A stretch of DNA of 64,000 nt from Piscinibacter caeni. GTDB taxonomy: Bacteria > Pseudomonadota > Gammaproteobacteria > Burkholderiales > Burkholderiaceae_C. Where the stretch lies: NCBI GenBank assembly GCA_003265685.1, contig QJOU01000047.1, positions 1 to 64,000 on the forward strand. Reading direction: 5' to 3'. The translations under genes and the position numbers were made by a program. Of the stretch, positions 18,842 through 29,446 are shown one piece after another; the stretch's first letter is position 1, and each line of letters begins with the position of its first letter. A model generated the notes under the pieces. The model saw nothing but the letters and a program-made list of their open reading frames with translations, was not told the origin of the DNA and made no database searches.

Positions 18842-20545
18842 TCAGACGGCTCTGACTTTAACGCGCGCGTGCTCGTTGATCCCCATCGCCCCGAAGAACA
18901 GCGCCACCAGCCGGTGCGCCTCGACGAAGTTGACGGTGCGGCTCTCGCCGCGCCGCGACAGCACCCAGTTCAGCAGGTCGCCGGCGGCGATGAAGTCGAC
19001 GCGGATCAGCTTGGCACAGCTGACGTTGACGATGGTGGCCGCGCCGAGCTTGGCCTCCAGCTTCTTCAGCGTCGCGCCGATGTCGCCCACCAGCTGACCC
19101 GACAGCTCGACACCCGCCACCTGCACCTGGCCGGCCGCCTCGTCGGGCGCGCGTGACTCGAGGAAGCTGGTCGACACCTCGCTGACCATCGACAGCGGCG
19201 GCGACTGCGTGCTCGCGTGCGAGCCGCTGATGCGTACCTCGCACTGGGCCGGCTCCCACGACGGCGGCGACACCTCGTAGGTGACGCAGTAGTCGATCGC
19301 GCATTCGTCGAACTGGTCGGGCCGGTTCGTCATGCGCAGCGCGTCCAGGCGCAGCTGCCAGTAGGCCGGATCGGCGTCCTTCACGCCGGTCGGCGCCGCG
19401 TCCTGCAGCACGGTGAAGAGCTTCTCGCCGCCGAGCCAGCGCATGTCCAGCTTCTGGCGGATCCAGCTGCGGAACAGCTCCGACAGCCTGGCGCAGGCCT
19501 CGGGCTCGATGCCTTTCAGCGCGCTCCAGTCGAACACCCAGGGCAACGGCAGCTGCAGGCTCTGCGACGACAGCCGGGCCACCGCCTCCGCGTCGACGTA
19601 TTCGGGGCAGGCCCAGCCGACCTGGCCGTCGAGCCGCGAACCGCCGCCGTGCGACGGGCGCTCCTCGCTGGCGGCCTCGGCCACCAGGCGCGGCAGCGAG
19701 AACCATTGCGGCGCCGACCAGCCGAACTGCTGGGCGTAATCCAGCGCCAGGCTCTCGAACTTGTGCTGCTGGCCGATCGCGCGGTAGAGGTCGAACAGCA
19801 CCAGCCAAGTCTCGGCATGCGCGGCGCGCGGCCCGCCCGGGGCCGTCATGGCCGCCAGCGACTGCTCGCACTGCTCGAAGTCGGCGTTGGCGAAGGCGAT
19901 CACCGCCTCGTCGAGGTCGGGGTCGTGCGCCACCTCGCTGACCTCGACCGCGAAGGCCTGGCCGAAATCGCCGGCGCCGCTGTCCAGGTTCAGCGCGGCC
20001 AGTACCGGGGCGGCCGGTGCCGGCGCCGGGGCGGGCTGGGCCGGCGCGGCGGATGCCTCGGCCGCGCGCGACTGGGACAGCGGCATGCGCGCGCTGGCAC
20101 GCGGCGTGCCGTCCATCGGCGCGGGCTGGGTCGGGGCGTTGTAGAACTCGGGGCCACGGCGCGGCGAGGGCGTGAAGCCGTCGCCCACCATCTGCTGCTC
20201 GATCTCGTCGATCTTGGCCTTGACGCCGGCCTCCTGCTTGGCGCCGCTCTCGGCCACCAGCAGCTTGCCGTCGGAATCGTCGATGCGCGAGGAGCCGCCG
20301 AGCGCGGCCAGCTGATCGCCCGACAGGCCTTCGCGGCGAACCTTGCGCAGCATGTCGAATTCGCGCTTGCGGACGAAGTCGTTGCGCCGCTTGCGCTCGA
20401 TCATCGCCTTCAGCTCGGACTTGGCGAACTCCGTCTCACGCGCTTCGTCGGTCGGCGCGCCCACCTCGGACCACTCCGTCGTCGGATTGGCCACGAACTT
20501 GACGACCTTGCGAAAGAAGCTCGTGGTGTCTTTGGATTCCGCCAT
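18842..20545 (-). CDS. hypothetical protein with C-terminal STAS-like domain
   Basis: 567 residues. The N-terminal third is polar: [19 protein letters not shown], then a charged helical part with [34 protein letters not shown] low-complexity Ala/Pro linker follows (about 135-185). The middle has a TPR-like feel ([35 protein letters not shown]). The last ~120 residues ([51 protein letters not shown]) resemble a STAS anti-sigma-antagonist fold. It lies between dksA and hslV on the same strand, an arrangement I recall as conserved in Burkholderiales. The ATG at 20545 has no Shine-Dalgarno (upstream is C-rich). Function unknown. Confidence 0.82.
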   Translation of the reverse strand: MAESKDTTSFFRKVVKFVANPTTEWSEVGAPTDEARETEFAKSELKAMIERKRRNDFVRKREFDMLRKVRREGLSGDQLAALGGSSRIDDSDGKLLVAESGAKQEAGVKAKIDEIEQQMVGDGFTPSPRRGPEFYNAPTQPAPMDGTPRASARMPLSQSRAAEASAAPAQPAPAPAPAAPVLAALNLDSGAGDFGQAFAVEVSEVAHDPDLDEAVIAFANADFEQCEQSLAAMTAPGGPRAAHAETWLVLFDLYRAIGQQHKFESLALDYAQQFGWSAPQWFSLPRLVAEAASEERPSHGGGSRLDGQVGWACPEYVDAEAVARLSSQSLQLPLPWVFDWSALKGIEPEACARLSELFRSWIRQKLDMRWLGGEKLFTVLQDAAPTGVKDADPAYWQLRLDALRMTNRPDQFDECAIDYCVTYEVSPPSWEPAQCEVRISGSHASTQSPPLSMVSEVSTSFLESRAPDEAAGQVQVAGVELSGQLVGDIGATLKKLEAKLGAATIVNVSCAKLIRVDFIAAGDLLNWVLSRRGESRTVNFVEAHRLVALFFGAMGINEHARVKVRAV

Positions 20546-20576
20546 GGAGGGGGTGGGGCGCAGTGTCGAGGCCGGC

Positions 20577-21290
20577 TCAGTCGCCGAACATCTTCTGCTT
20601 CATCTCGCGCCGCTGCTGGGCCTCGAGGGACAGTGTAGCGGTCGGCCGGGCGATCAGCCGTCCAAGCCCGATCGGCTCGCCGGTTTCGTCACAGAAACCG
20701 TAGTCGCCGGACTCGATGCGGGCCAGCGACTGTGAAATCTTCTTCAGCAGCTTGCGCTCGCGGTCGCGCGTGCGCAGCTCGAGGGCATGTTCCTCCTCGA
20801 TCGTCGCCCGGTCGGCCGGATCCGGCACGATGGAGGTGTCCTCGCGCAGGTGCTCGGTGGTTTCGCCGGCATTGGACAGCAGGTCGTCCTTGAGCGCCTG
20901 CAGCCGGTTGCGGAAGAAGTCGAGCTGCTTGTCGTTCATGTACTCCGAATCGGGCATGGCGAGCAGCTCGTCTTCGGTCAGGTCGCGACCGGCCTTGCTC
21001 TTCCAGGCGTTGGCCAGCTTGGGGTCGGCCTTGTGGGACGGCTTGGGGGTATCGAGTCCGAGGTTGTTCATCTGGCGGGTCGGGGGGCGCGGCGGCGCGA
21101 AGCGGTCCGCGAAGCGCGAACTGCCCTGCGGGGCCGGGGCTTCGGTCGTCACCGGCGTGGCGGCGGCGCGGGCCGATTCCCTGACGGAGGCGGCCGGCGT
21201 CTTCGCCGGCTTGGGCGCGGCAGGCGCCGCCGCCTTGGCAGGGGGGGTCTTCTTGGCGGGGGTCTTGGCGGCCGGTGTCTTGTTGCTCAC
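20577..21290 (-). CDS. dksA: DksA-type RNA polymerase-binding regulator lacking most zinc cysteines
   Basis: 237 residues: a Lys/Ala/Pro-rich N-terminal extension (about 1-75) and a DksA body. The coiled-coil tip has DPADRA, matching the functional DxxDxA of E. coli DksA. The zinc-finger region reads FCDETGEPIGLGRLIARPTATLSLEAQ, keeping only one of four cysteines, so it probably folds without zinc. DksA with ppGpp tunes transcription of ribosomal and amino-acid genes. The start is GTG at 21290 with GAGGAG upstream. It precedes the STAS-like gene and follows the CobW-type GTPase gene on the same strand. The histone-like basic N-terminus is unusual compared with the 151-residue E. coli protein. 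Confidence 0.9.
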   Translation of the reverse strand: MSNKTPAAKTPAKKTPPAKAAAPAAPKPAKTPAASVRESARAAATPVTTEAPAPQGSSRFADRFAPPRPPTRQMNNLGLDTPKPSHKADPKLANAWKSKAGRDLTEDELLAMPDSEYMNDKQLDFFRNRLQALKDDLLSNAGETTEHLREDTSIVPDPADRATIEEEHALELRTRDRERKLLKKISQSLARIESGDYGFCDETGEPIGLGRLIARPTATLSLEAQQRREMKQKMFGD

Positions 21291-21383
21291 GGGTGTCTCC
21301 TCGCAACAGCGCTTATACCCTGATCCGTCAGGAGCGGGAGGGCCCGAATTTCAGGAGGCGCGGATTGTAGCCAGTTCGTCGCC

Positions 21384-22424
21384 TCAGACGAGGCACTGCT
21401 CCAGTCCCTGGAGGAACACGTCGCGCGGCAGGTCCAGGCCGATGAACACCATCTTGCTGGTCTTCTTCTCGCCCGGCGCCCATTTCGGGCCCAGGTCGCT
21501 GCCCATCAGCTGGTGCACGCCCTGGAAGATCACCTTGCGGTCGCTGCCCTTCATGTTCAGCACGCCCTTGTAGCGCAGCATCTTCGGGCCGTAGACCTGC
21601 ACGATCGCGCCCAGGAAGTCCTCCAGCTTGGCCGGGTTGAAGGCGCGGTCGGACTTGAAGACGAAGGACTTGACGTCGTCGTCGTGGTGATGGTGGTGCG
21701 GGTGGTCGCAATGCTCGCCGTGCTCGTGATCATGATCGTGGTCATGATCGTGATGCTCGTGGGCGTCGGCGTTGAGGAACTCCGGGTCGATGTCGAGCTT
21801 GGCGTTCAGGTTGAAGCCACGCAGGTCGAACACCTCCGCGATCGGCACCGCGCCGAAATGCACCTTGCGCTGCGGCGCGCGCGGGTTCATGTGCTTGATG
21901 CGGTGGATCAGCGCATCGACCGTGCCGTCGTCCACCAGGTCGGTCTTGCTGATGAAGATCTGGTCGGCGAAGCCGATCTGGCGCCGCGCCTCCTGGCGCG
22001 TGTCGAGCTGGCCGTCGCCGTGCTTGGCGTCGACCAGCGTCAGGATCGAGTCGAGCAGGTAACTCTCGGCGATCTCGTCGTCCATGAAGAAGGTCTGCGC
22101 CACCGGGCCGGGATCGGCCAGGCCGGTGGTCTCGATCACGACGCGCTCGAAGTCGAGCTCGCCCTTGCGCTTCTTGGCCGCCAGGTCGGACAGGGTCGAG
22201 CGCAGGTCCTCGCGGATCGTGCAGCAGACGCAGCCGTTGTTGAGCTGGATGATCTGCTCCTCGGAGTCGCGCACCAGGATGTCGCTGTCGATGTCCTCGT
22301 CGCCGAACTCGTTCTCGATCACCGCGATCTTCTGCCCGTGCGCCTCGGTCAGCACGCGCTTGAGCAGGGTCGTCTTGCCGGCGCCGAGGAAGCCGGTGAG
22401 GATGGTGGCGGGGATGAGGGCCAT
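21384..22424 (-). CDS. CobW/COG0523 family metal-chaperone GTPase
   Basis: 346 residues from the ATG at 22424; the frame runs on to 22589 without a better start. The P-loop is GFLGAGKTT (11-19) and the family metal site is CVCC (65-68). A histidine/aspartate-rich loop (about 228-255) follows, then the CobW C-terminal domain. COG0523 proteins deliver metals, most often zinc, to client proteins using GTP; some serve cobalamin synthesis or nitrile hydratase. The His-rich loop favours zinc or nickel/cobalt. It lies 93 bases upstream of a dksA gene whose product appears zinc-free, a pairing reminiscent of zinc-scarcity gene sets. Confidence 0.92.
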   Translation of the reverse strand: MALIPATILTGFLGAGKTTLLKRVLTEAHGQKIAVIENEFGDEDIDSDILVRDSEEQIIQLNNGCVCCTIREDLRSTLSDLAAKKRKGELDFERVVIETTGLADPGPVAQTFFMDDEIAESYLLDSILTLVDAKHGDGQLDTRQEARRQIGFADQIFISKTDLVDDGTVDALIHRIKHMNPRAPQRKVHFGAVPIAEVFDLRGFNLNAKLDIDPEFLNADAHEHHDHDHDHDHEHGEHCDHPHHHHHDDDVKSFVFKSDRAFNPAKLEDFLGAIVQVYGPKMLRYKGVLNMKGSDRKVIFQGVHQLMGSDLGPKWAPGEKKTSKMVFIGLDLPRDVFLQGLEQCLV

Positions 22425-22514
22425 GATGAAAGGCGCAGGTCGCGCAGAGCCGGAGCAGGAGCCCGAAAATGGGGGCCGCAGACTGTGGTTCAAGCCCGAT
22501 GCCCTGTCAAGCGC

Positions 22515-22530
22515 GGGGCCGGCCGGCCCC
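22515..22530. repeat. perfect 16-bp GC palindrome in the cobW / corC divergent region
   Basis: GGGGCCGGCCGGCCCC is its own reverse complement and is followed by GCGGGCCGGCCC. Further on, GGCTTGGGG (22560-22568) matches the core of the interspersed element at 16894-16902. The 182-base gap between the divergent GTPase and corC genes therefore holds repeat-derived sequence plus both promoters, none of which I can place confidently. Confidence 0.5.
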
Positions 22531-22606
22531 GCGGGCCGGCCCGACGCCGCCCGGTCACGGGCTTGGGGTAAGCTCCGCCCCTCACGCAATCCCTCGCGCC
22601 CGCGCG

Positions 22607-23485
22607 ATGTCCGATCCCCACCCAGGCCGATCCCGTGAGACCCACGGCGAGAAGCGCTCGTTCCTGCGCAAGCTGGTCGAATTCGTCCACCCCGGCCCGG
22701 ACTCGACCGACGAACTGATCTCCACGCTGGCCGACGCCGAGAACCGCGAGCTGATCGCGCCCGAGTCGCGCATGATGCTCGAGGGCGTGATCCGCATGGC
22801 CGACCTGACGGCCGGCGACGTGATGGTGGCCGCGCCGCGCATGGACCTGCTGGACATCGACGCCGCCTACGACGAGGTGCTGCACGCGGTGATCGCCACC
22901 GGCCACTCGCGCTTCCCGGTGTACGAAGGCAGCCGCGAGAACATCATCGGCATCCTGCTGGCCAAGGACCTGCTCAAGCTGCAGCGCGCGCCCGAGCTGA
23001 ACCTGCGCACCTTGCTGCGCCCGACCGTCTTCGTGCCCGAGAGCAAGGGCCTGAACGAGCTGCTGCGCGACTTCCGCAGCAACCGCAACCACCTGGCGAT
23101 CGTGATCGACGAGTTCGGCAACACCGCCGGCCTGATCACCATCGAGGACGTGCTCGAGGAGATCGTCGGCGAGATCGAGGACGAGTTCGACGAGAAGGAC
23201 GGCGAGTCCGGCATCTACACGCTGGCCGACGGCAGCCAGCGCGTGGCCGGCGATGCGTCCATCGAGGCGGTCAACCGCGTCTTCGCGGTGGCGCTGCCGG
23301 AGCAGGAGTTCGACACCATCGGCGGCCTGGTCGCGCACGAACTCGGCCACGTGCCGCGGCGCGGCGAGTCGGCCCGGCTCGGCGCGTTGCAGTTCACCGT
23401 GATGCTGACGCGCGGCGGCGCGGTGCGCTGGTTCAGGGTCACGCGCGCCCCCGAGGATCCCGCCGCCGACCACGCCACCGGCTGA
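22607..23485 (+). CDS. corC: HlyC/CorC family transporter-associated protein
   Basis: 292 residues. Two CBS domains are seen (about 65-185, with DVMVAAPRMDLLDIDAAYDEVL and FVPESKGLNELLRDFRSNRNHLAIVIDEFGNTAGLITIEDVLEEIVGEIEDEFD), followed by the CorC_HlyC domain at the C-terminus. YbeX/CorC is associated with magnesium/cobalt resistance and, in E. coli, with ribosome maturation. It is the first gene of the corC-lnt pair and its stop overlaps the lnt start (TGATG), as in many proteobacteria. Confidence 0.94.
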   Translation: MSDPHPGRSRETHGEKRSFLRKLVEFVHPGPDSTDELISTLADAENRELIAPESRMMLEGVIRMADLTAGDVMVAAPRMDLLDIDAAYDEVLHAVIATGHSRFPVYEGSRENIIGILLAKDLLKLQRAPELNLRTLLRPTVFVPESKGLNELLRDFRSNRNHLAIVIDEFGNTAGLITIEDVLEEIVGEIEDEFDEKDGESGIYTLADGSQRVAGDASIEAVNRVFAVALPEQEFDTIGGLVAHELGHVPRRGESARLGALQFTVMLTRGGAVRWFRVTRAPEDPAADHATG

Positions 23486-24987
23486 TGCGGGCGTGGCTGC
23501 GGCCGGCGCTGGCCGGCGCGCTCGGTGCGGTGCAGACCCTCGCCTACGTGCACACCGGCGCCTGGTGGCTGCCGCTGCTGACGGTCGGCCTGCTGGCGCG
23601 CCTGGCCGCCGGCGCCACGCCGCGCGCGGCGGCGCTGCTGGGCAGCGCCTACGGCACCGCCTGGGTGGCCGCCGGCACCTGGTGGCTGTTCGTCAGCATG
23701 CACCGCTACGGCGGTCTGCCGGCCTGGATGGCGGCGCTGGCCGTGCTCGCGCTGGCGGGCTTCCTCTCGCTCTACCTGGCCGCCGCGCTGGCCGGCTTCG
23801 CGCGCTGGCGCAGCGGCCGGCCGCTGGCCGACGCCGCGCTGTTCGCCGCGCTGTGGCTGCTGGCCGAGCTGGCGCGCGGGCTGCTCTTCACCGGCTTCCC
23901 CTGGGTGGCCTCGGGTTATGCGCAGGTCGACGCGCCACTGGCCGCCTGGGCGCCCTGGGTCGGCGTCTACGGGCTGGGCGCGCTCGGCGCCTTCGCGGCG
24001 GCGCTGCCCGCACTGGCCTGGCCGCTGCGCGGGCTGCGCGCGCGGCTGATCGCCGTCGTGCTGCCCGCCGCGCTGCTGTTCCTGCCGGCGCTGGCCGGCG
24101 TGCCCGAGTTCACCCGGCCGACCGGCACGCTCTCGCTGACCCTGCTGCAGGGCAACATCCCGCAGGAGGAGAAGTTTGCCGCCGAGCACCAGGCCGAGGC
24201 GCTCGAGTGGCACCTGCGCGAGCTGCTCGCCGCCGAGGGCGACCTGGTGGTCGCGCCCGAGACCGCCATTCCCTTCCTGCCGCAGCAGATGCCCGAGGGC
24301 CTGTGGGAGCGGCTGCAGGACCACTTCCGCGCCGGCCGCACGGCGGCGCTGATCGGCGTGCCGCTGGGCGACATGGAAGCCGGCTACACCAACTCCGCGG
24401 TCGGTTTCGCGCCGGGCGTGCCGGGCTTCTACCGCTACGACAAATACCACCTGGTGCCGTTCGGCGAGTTCATCCCGTTCGCCTTCAAGTGGTTCACGCG
24501 CATGATGAACATCCCGCTGGGCGACTTCGAGCGCGGGCCGCTGGCGGCGCCCTCGTTCGAGCTGCGCGGCGAGCGTGTCGCACCCAACATCTGCTACGAG
24601 GACCTGTTCGGCGAGGAGCTCGCCGCGCGTTTCGTCGATCCCGGCCAGGCGCCCACCGTGCTGGCCAACCTGAGCAACATCGGCTGGTTCGGTGACACCG
24701 TCGCGATCCCGCAGCACCTGCAGATCTCGCGCCTGCGCGCGCTCGAGCTGCAGCGGCCGATGCTGCGCGCCACCAACACCGGCGCGACGGTGGTGATCGA
24801 CCACCACGGCCGGGTGACTGCCGCGCTCGCGCCGCACACCCGCGGCGTGCTGAAGGCGGGCGTGCAGGGCCGCGCTGGCAACACACCGTACGCTGCCTGG
24901 GCGGGCCGGCTCGGCTTGTGGCCGCTGGTGCTGCTGGCGGCGCTGGCCGTCGCGGCAGCGGCGTGGCGCCGGCGCCCCGGCCCGTAA
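23485..24987 (+). CDS. lnt: apolipoprotein N-acyltransferase
   Basis: 500 residues. Six or so N-terminal membrane helices (about 1-205) precede a periplasmic nitrilase domain. The Glu-Lys-Cys triad is visible in [22 protein letters not shown] and NICYEDLF. Lnt adds the third acyl chain to lipoproteins in the inner membrane. Its ATG overlaps the corC stop, which is the classic arrangement. A final hydrophobic segment and basic end ([20 protein letters not shown]) anchor the C-terminus. Confidence 0.96.
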   Translation: MRAWLRPALAGALGAVQTLAYVHTGAWWLPLLTVGLLARLAAGATPRAAALLGSAYGTAWVAAGTWWLFVSMHRYGGLPAWMAALAVLALAGFLSLYLAAALAGFARWRSGRPLADAALFAALWLLAELARGLLFTGFPWVASGYAQVDAPLAAWAPWVGVYGLGALGAFAAALPALAWPLRGLRARLIAVVLPAALLFLPALAGVPEFTRPTGTLSLTLLQGNIPQEEKFAAEHQAEALEWHLRELLAAEGDLVVAPETAIPFLPQQMPEGLWERLQDHFRAGRTAALIGVPLGDMEAGYTNSAVGFAPGVPGFYRYDKYHLVPFGEFIPFAFKWFTRMMNIPLGDFERGPLAAPSFELRGERVAPNICYEDLFGEELAARFVDPGQAPTVLANLSNIGWFGDTVAIPQHLQISRLRALELQRPMLRATNTGATVVIDHHGRVTAALAPHTRGVLKAGVQGRAGNTPYAAWAGRLGLWPLVLLAALAVAAAAWRRRPGP

Positions 24988-25030
24988 AATCGCCGGTCGC
25001 CTTCCGCGACGGCCCGTGCGCCGCCCGTCC

Positions 25031-25951
<921 letters not shown>

Positions 25952-25954
25952 ACG

Positions 25955-28060
25955 ATGAGCACCACCAAGAACCTGCTCGTCGAGCTGTTCGTCGAGGAAC
26001 TCCCGCCCAAGGCGCTGAAGAAGCTCGGCGAGGCCTTCGCCGAGGGCATCGCCCGCGGCCTGCGCGCGGCCGGGCTGGCCGGCGAGCATTCGGTGCCGAC
26101 GGCCTATGCCTCGCCGCGCCGACTGGCGGTGCATGTCTCGGCGGTGGCCGCACGCGCGGCCGACAAGGCGGTCTCGACCAAGCTGATGCCGGTCTCGGTC
26201 GGCCTCGCGGCCGACGGCTCGCCCACGCCGGCGCTGCTGAAGAAGCTCGCCGCGCTGGGCGCCGATGCCTCGGCCGTGCCGACGCTGCAGCGCCGTCCCG
26301 ACGGCAAGGCCGAGGCGCTGTTCCTCGACAGCACCGCCCCGGGCGTGACGCTCGCCGCGGGCCTGCAGAAGGCGCTCGACGACGCGCTCGCCGCGCTGCC
26401 GATCCCGAAGGTGATGCAGTACCAGCTGGCCGACGGCTGGAGCAGCGTGCACTTCGTGCGTCCGGCGCACGGCCTGGTGGCGCTGCACGGCGCCGAGGTC
26501 GTGCCGGTCCGGGCGCTCGGCCTCGAGGCCGGCCGCCAGACACGCGGCCACCGCTTCGAGGCGAAGGTCGACCCGGTCGTGCTGCAGGACGCCGACCACT
26601 ACGCCCGCCAGCTCGAGGAGCAGGGCGCCGTGATCGCCAGCTTCGCGGCGCGCCGCGGCGAGATCCAGCGCCAGCTGCGCCACGCGGGCGAGAGCCTGGG
26701 CCTCGCGCCGATCGAGGACGACGCGCTGCTCGACGAGGTCACCGCGCTGGTCGAGCGGCCGAACGTGCTGCTCGCGCAGTTCGAGCCCGAGTTCCTCGCC
26801 GTGCCGCAGGAGTGCCTGATCCTGACGATGAAGGCGAACCAGAAGTACTTCCCGCTGCTCGATGCGGCCGGCCGGCTGACGCACCGGTTCCTGGTCGTCA
26901 GCAACATCCGGCCGGCGGATGCGAGCCGCGTGGTCGGCGGCAACGAGCGCGTGGTGCGCCCGCGCCTGGCCGACGCCAAGTTCTTCTTCGACCAGGACCG
27001 CAAGCGACCGCTGGCCGCGCGCATCGACGGCCTGGGCAAGGTGGTCTACCACGCGAAGCTCGGCTCGATGGGCGAGCGCGTGATGCGCGTGCGCACGATC
27101 GCGCGCGAGATCGGCGGCCTGCTGGGCGGTCCGGCGCTGGCGGCGAGCGCCGACCAGGCGGCGCACCTGGCCAAGGCCGACCTGCTGACCGACATGGTCG
27201 GCGAGTTCCCCGAGCTGCAGGGCATCATGGGCGGTTACTACGCGCGCCACGACGGCGAGAGCGAGGAGATCGCCTTTGCGATCGAGGACCACTACAAGCC
27301 GCGCTTCGCCGGCGACGCGCTGCCGCGCAACCCGACCGGCCTGGCCGTCGCGCTGGCCGACAAGCTCGAGACGCTGGCCGGCCTGTTCGGCATCGGTCAG
27401 GTGCCCACCGGCGACAAGGACCCGTTTGCGCTGCGCCGCCACGCGCTCGGCCTGATCCGCATGCTGATCGAGCGCGAGCTGCCGCTCGAGCTGCCGCACC
27501 TGGTGGCCGCCGCGTTCAAGGCCTTCGGGCCGCAGCACGGCCAGGCGCAGGCCGAGCTCGGCTTCTTCCTGCGCGAACGCCTGGTCGGCTGGCTGCGCGA
27601 GGCGGGCTACCACGCGCAGGAAGTGGAGGCGGTGGTCGAGGTGCACCCGGCGCGCTGGGCCGAGATCCCCAAGCGGCTGGACGCGGTGCGCGCCTTCCGC
27701 GCGCTGCCCGAGTCGGCCTCGCTCGCGGCGGCCAACAAGCGCGTGGGCAACATCCTGAAGAAGAGCGAGGAGAAGGTCGCCCCGGTGGCCGAGGCCACGC
27801 TGCTGCGCGAGCCGGCCGAGCGCGCGCTGCATGCCGCGCTGGCCGAGGTGGCGCCGCGCTCCGACGCGGCCTTCGAGCGCGGCGACTACACCGGCTCGCT
27901 GCAGCAGCTGGCGGCGCTGAAGGCGCCGGTGGACGCCTTCTTCGACAGCGTGCTCGTCAACGCCGAGGACCCGCGCCTGCGCGCCAACCGGCTCGGCCTG
28001 CTGGCCCAGCTGCATGCGGCGATGAACCGCGTGGCCGACCTGTCGCGACTGGCCGCATGA
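25955..28060 (+). CDS. glyS: glycyl-tRNA synthetase beta subunit
   Basis: 701 residues, the usual length of the bacterial beta subunit. It begins KNLLVELFVEELPPKAL and contains VGEFPELQGIMGGYYA with the HD-like region after it, then a C-terminal anticodon-binding-type domain. It is needed with GlyQ for tRNA-Gly recognition and charging. Three bases separate it from glyQ, and its stop overlaps an ATG (ATGA at 28057) that could begin gmhB. Confidence 0.97.
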   Translation: MSTTKNLLVELFVEELPPKALKKLGEAFAEGIARGLRAAGLAGEHSVPTAYASPRRLAVHVSAVAARAADKAVSTKLMPVSVGLAADGSPTPALLKKLAALGADASAVPTLQRRPDGKAEALFLDSTAPGVTLAAGLQKALDDALAALPIPKVMQYQLADGWSSVHFVRPAHGLVALHGAEVVPVRALGLEAGRQTRGHRFEAKVDPVVLQDADHYARQLEEQGAVIASFAARRGEIQRQLRHAGESLGLAPIEDDALLDEVTALVERPNVLLAQFEPEFLAVPQECLILTMKANQKYFPLLDAAGRLTHRFLVVSNIRPADASRVVGGNERVVRPRLADAKFFFDQDRKRPLAARIDGLGKVVYHAKLGSMGERVMRVRTIAREIGGLLGGPALAASADQAAHLAKADLLTDMVGEFPELQGIMGGYYARHDGESEEIAFAIEDHYKPRFAGDALPRNPTGLAVALADKLETLAGLFGIGQVPTGDKDPFALRRHALGLIRMLIERELPLELPHLVAAAFKAFGPQHGQAQAELGFFLRERLVGWLREAGYHAQEVEAVVEVHPARWAEIPKRLDAVRAFRALPESASLAAANKRVGNILKKSEEKVAPVAEATLLREPAERALHAALAEVAPRSDAAFERGDYTGSLQQLAALKAPVDAFFDSVLVNAEDPRLRANRLGLLAQLHAAMNRVADLSRLAA

Positions 28061-28080
28061 AGCAGCCGCACCATCCGCCC

Positions 28081-28692
28081 ATGAAGCTCGTCATCCTCGA
28101 CCGCGACGGCACGATCAACGAGGACCGCGACGACTACGTCAAGAGTCCCGACGAGTGGATCCCGATCCCCGGCGCGCTGGAGGCGATCGCGCGGCTGAAC
28201 CACGCCGGCTGGCACGCGGTGGTGGCGAGCAACCAGTCGGGCATCGGCCGCGGGCTGTTCGACATGTCCACGCTCAACGCGATGCACCTGAAGCTGCACC
28301 AACTGCTGGCCAAGCAGGGCGGGCGCATCGACGCGGTGTTCTTCTGCCCGCACACGCCCGCCGACGGCTGCGACTGCCGCAAGCCGATGCCCGGGCTGTT
28401 CCGGCAGATCGGCGAGCGCTACGGCGTGGACCTGACGCAGGTGCCGGTGGTCGGCGACGTGCTGCGCGACCTGCAGGCCGGCTCCAGCGCGGGCTGCCAG
28501 CCGCACCTGGTGCGCACCGGCAAGGCGGCGCGCATGAGCGACGCGCAGATCGACGAGCTGTGCGCCCAGGTGCCCGGCACGCGCGTGCACCGGGACCTGG
28601 ACGCCTTCGCCGAGTGGCTGATCGCGCACGAGCGCGAGGTGCTGGGCCTGCCGGCCGATCCGGATTCCGCGGGGCGCAAGCGCGACGCATGA
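28081..28692 (+). CDS. gmhB: D-glycero-beta-D-manno-heptose 1,7-bisphosphate 7-phosphatase
   Basis: 203 residues from the ATG at 28081; an ATG at 28057 overlapping the glyS stop would add eight residues. The HAD nucleophile motif is LDRDGTINED. The GmhB-type zinc loop appears as CPHTPADGCDCRKP, and VVGDVLRDLQAG is motif III/IV. The enzyme removes the 7-phosphate in ADP-heptose synthesis for the lipopolysaccharide inner core. Its stop overlaps the next ATG (ATGA), so it is coupled to the acyltransferase. Confidence 0.94.
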   Translation: MKLVILDRDGTINEDRDDYVKSPDEWIPIPGALEAIARLNHAGWHAVVASNQSGIGRGLFDMSTLNAMHLKLHQLLAKQGGRIDAVFFCPHTPADGCDCRKPMPGLFRQIGERYGVDLTQVPVVGDVLRDLQAGSSAGCQPHLVRTGKAARMSDAQIDELCAQVPGTRVHRDLDAFAEWLIAHEREVLGLPADPDSAGRKRDA

Positions 28693-29435
28693 ACGCCCTG
28701 CGCTCCCTCCTGTTCGTGCTGTGGATGGCGGTGACGGTGGTTCCCTACGCCATCGCGGTGATGCTGCTGTCGATCGTCGTGCGCGGCGATCGGCTTTACT
28801 GGTTCACGGTCGGCTGGCTGCGCCTGTCGACCTGGGGCGCGCGCGTGATCTGCGGCGTGCACGCCCGCGTGCGCGGGCGCGACAACCTGCCCGACGGCCC
28901 GGCGATCCTGTGTCCGAAGCACCAGTCGACCTGGGAGACCTTCGCCTTCCCGACGCTGATGCCGCGCCCGCTGTGCTACGTGTTCAAGCGCGAGCTGCTG
29001 ATGATCCCGTTCTTCGGCTGGGCCATGGGCCGGCTGGACATGATCCACATCGACCGCAGCAAGCGCACCGAGGCCTGGAACAAGGTCGCCGAGCAGGGGC
29101 GGCGCTTCATGGCCGAGGGCCACTGGGTGATCATGTTCCCCGAGGGCACGCGCACGCCGCGCGGCAGCCAGGGCACCTACAAGGCCGGGGCCTCGCGCCT
29201 GGCCGTGGCCACCGGCGTGCCGATCGTGCCGATCGCCGTCACCTCCGCGCGCTGCTGGCCGCGCAAGAGCTTCGTGCTGAAGCCCGGCGTGGTGGACATC
29301 TCGATCGGCAAGCCGATCTCGCCCGAGGGCCGCGACGCGGAGTCGATGATGCGCGAAGCCGAGGCCTGGATCGAGGCCGAGATGCGCCGGCTCGACCCCG
29401 AGGCCTACCGCGCCGCCCCGGGCCCGCGGCCCTAG
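28689..29435 (+). CDS. plsC: 1-acyl-sn-glycerol-3-phosphate acyltransferase
   Basis: 248 residues with N-terminal membrane helices (about 5-35). Acyltransferase block I reads KHQSTWE, a HX4E variant of the usual HX4D, block III is FPEGTRTPRG, and block IV is GVPIVPIAV. PlsC makes phosphatidate from lysophosphatidate at the inner membrane. The glutamate in place of aspartate is, as far as I recall, common in this betaproteobacterial subgroup. Coupled to gmhB by a 4-base overlap, it sits in a cell-envelope run. Confidence 0.92.
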   Translation: MNALRSLLFVLWMAVTVVPYAIAVMLLSIVVRGDRLYWFTVGWLRLSTWGARVICGVHARVRGRDNLPDGPAILCPKHQSTWETFAFPTLMPRPLCYVFKRELLMIPFFGWAMGRLDMIHIDRSKRTEAWNKVAEQGRRFMAEGHWVIMFPEGTRTPRGSQGTYKAGASRLAVATGVPIVPIAVTSARCWPRKSFVLKPGVVDISIGKPISPEGRDAESMMREAEAWIEAEMRRLDPEAYRAAPGPRP

Positions 29436-29446
29436 ACTCGCGCTCC

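Noticed and set aside
22425-22589. Longer N-terminus for the CobW-type GTPase
   Set aside because: The extra residues are low-complexity and cross the divergent promoter region; GTPase homology begins right at the ATG at 22424.
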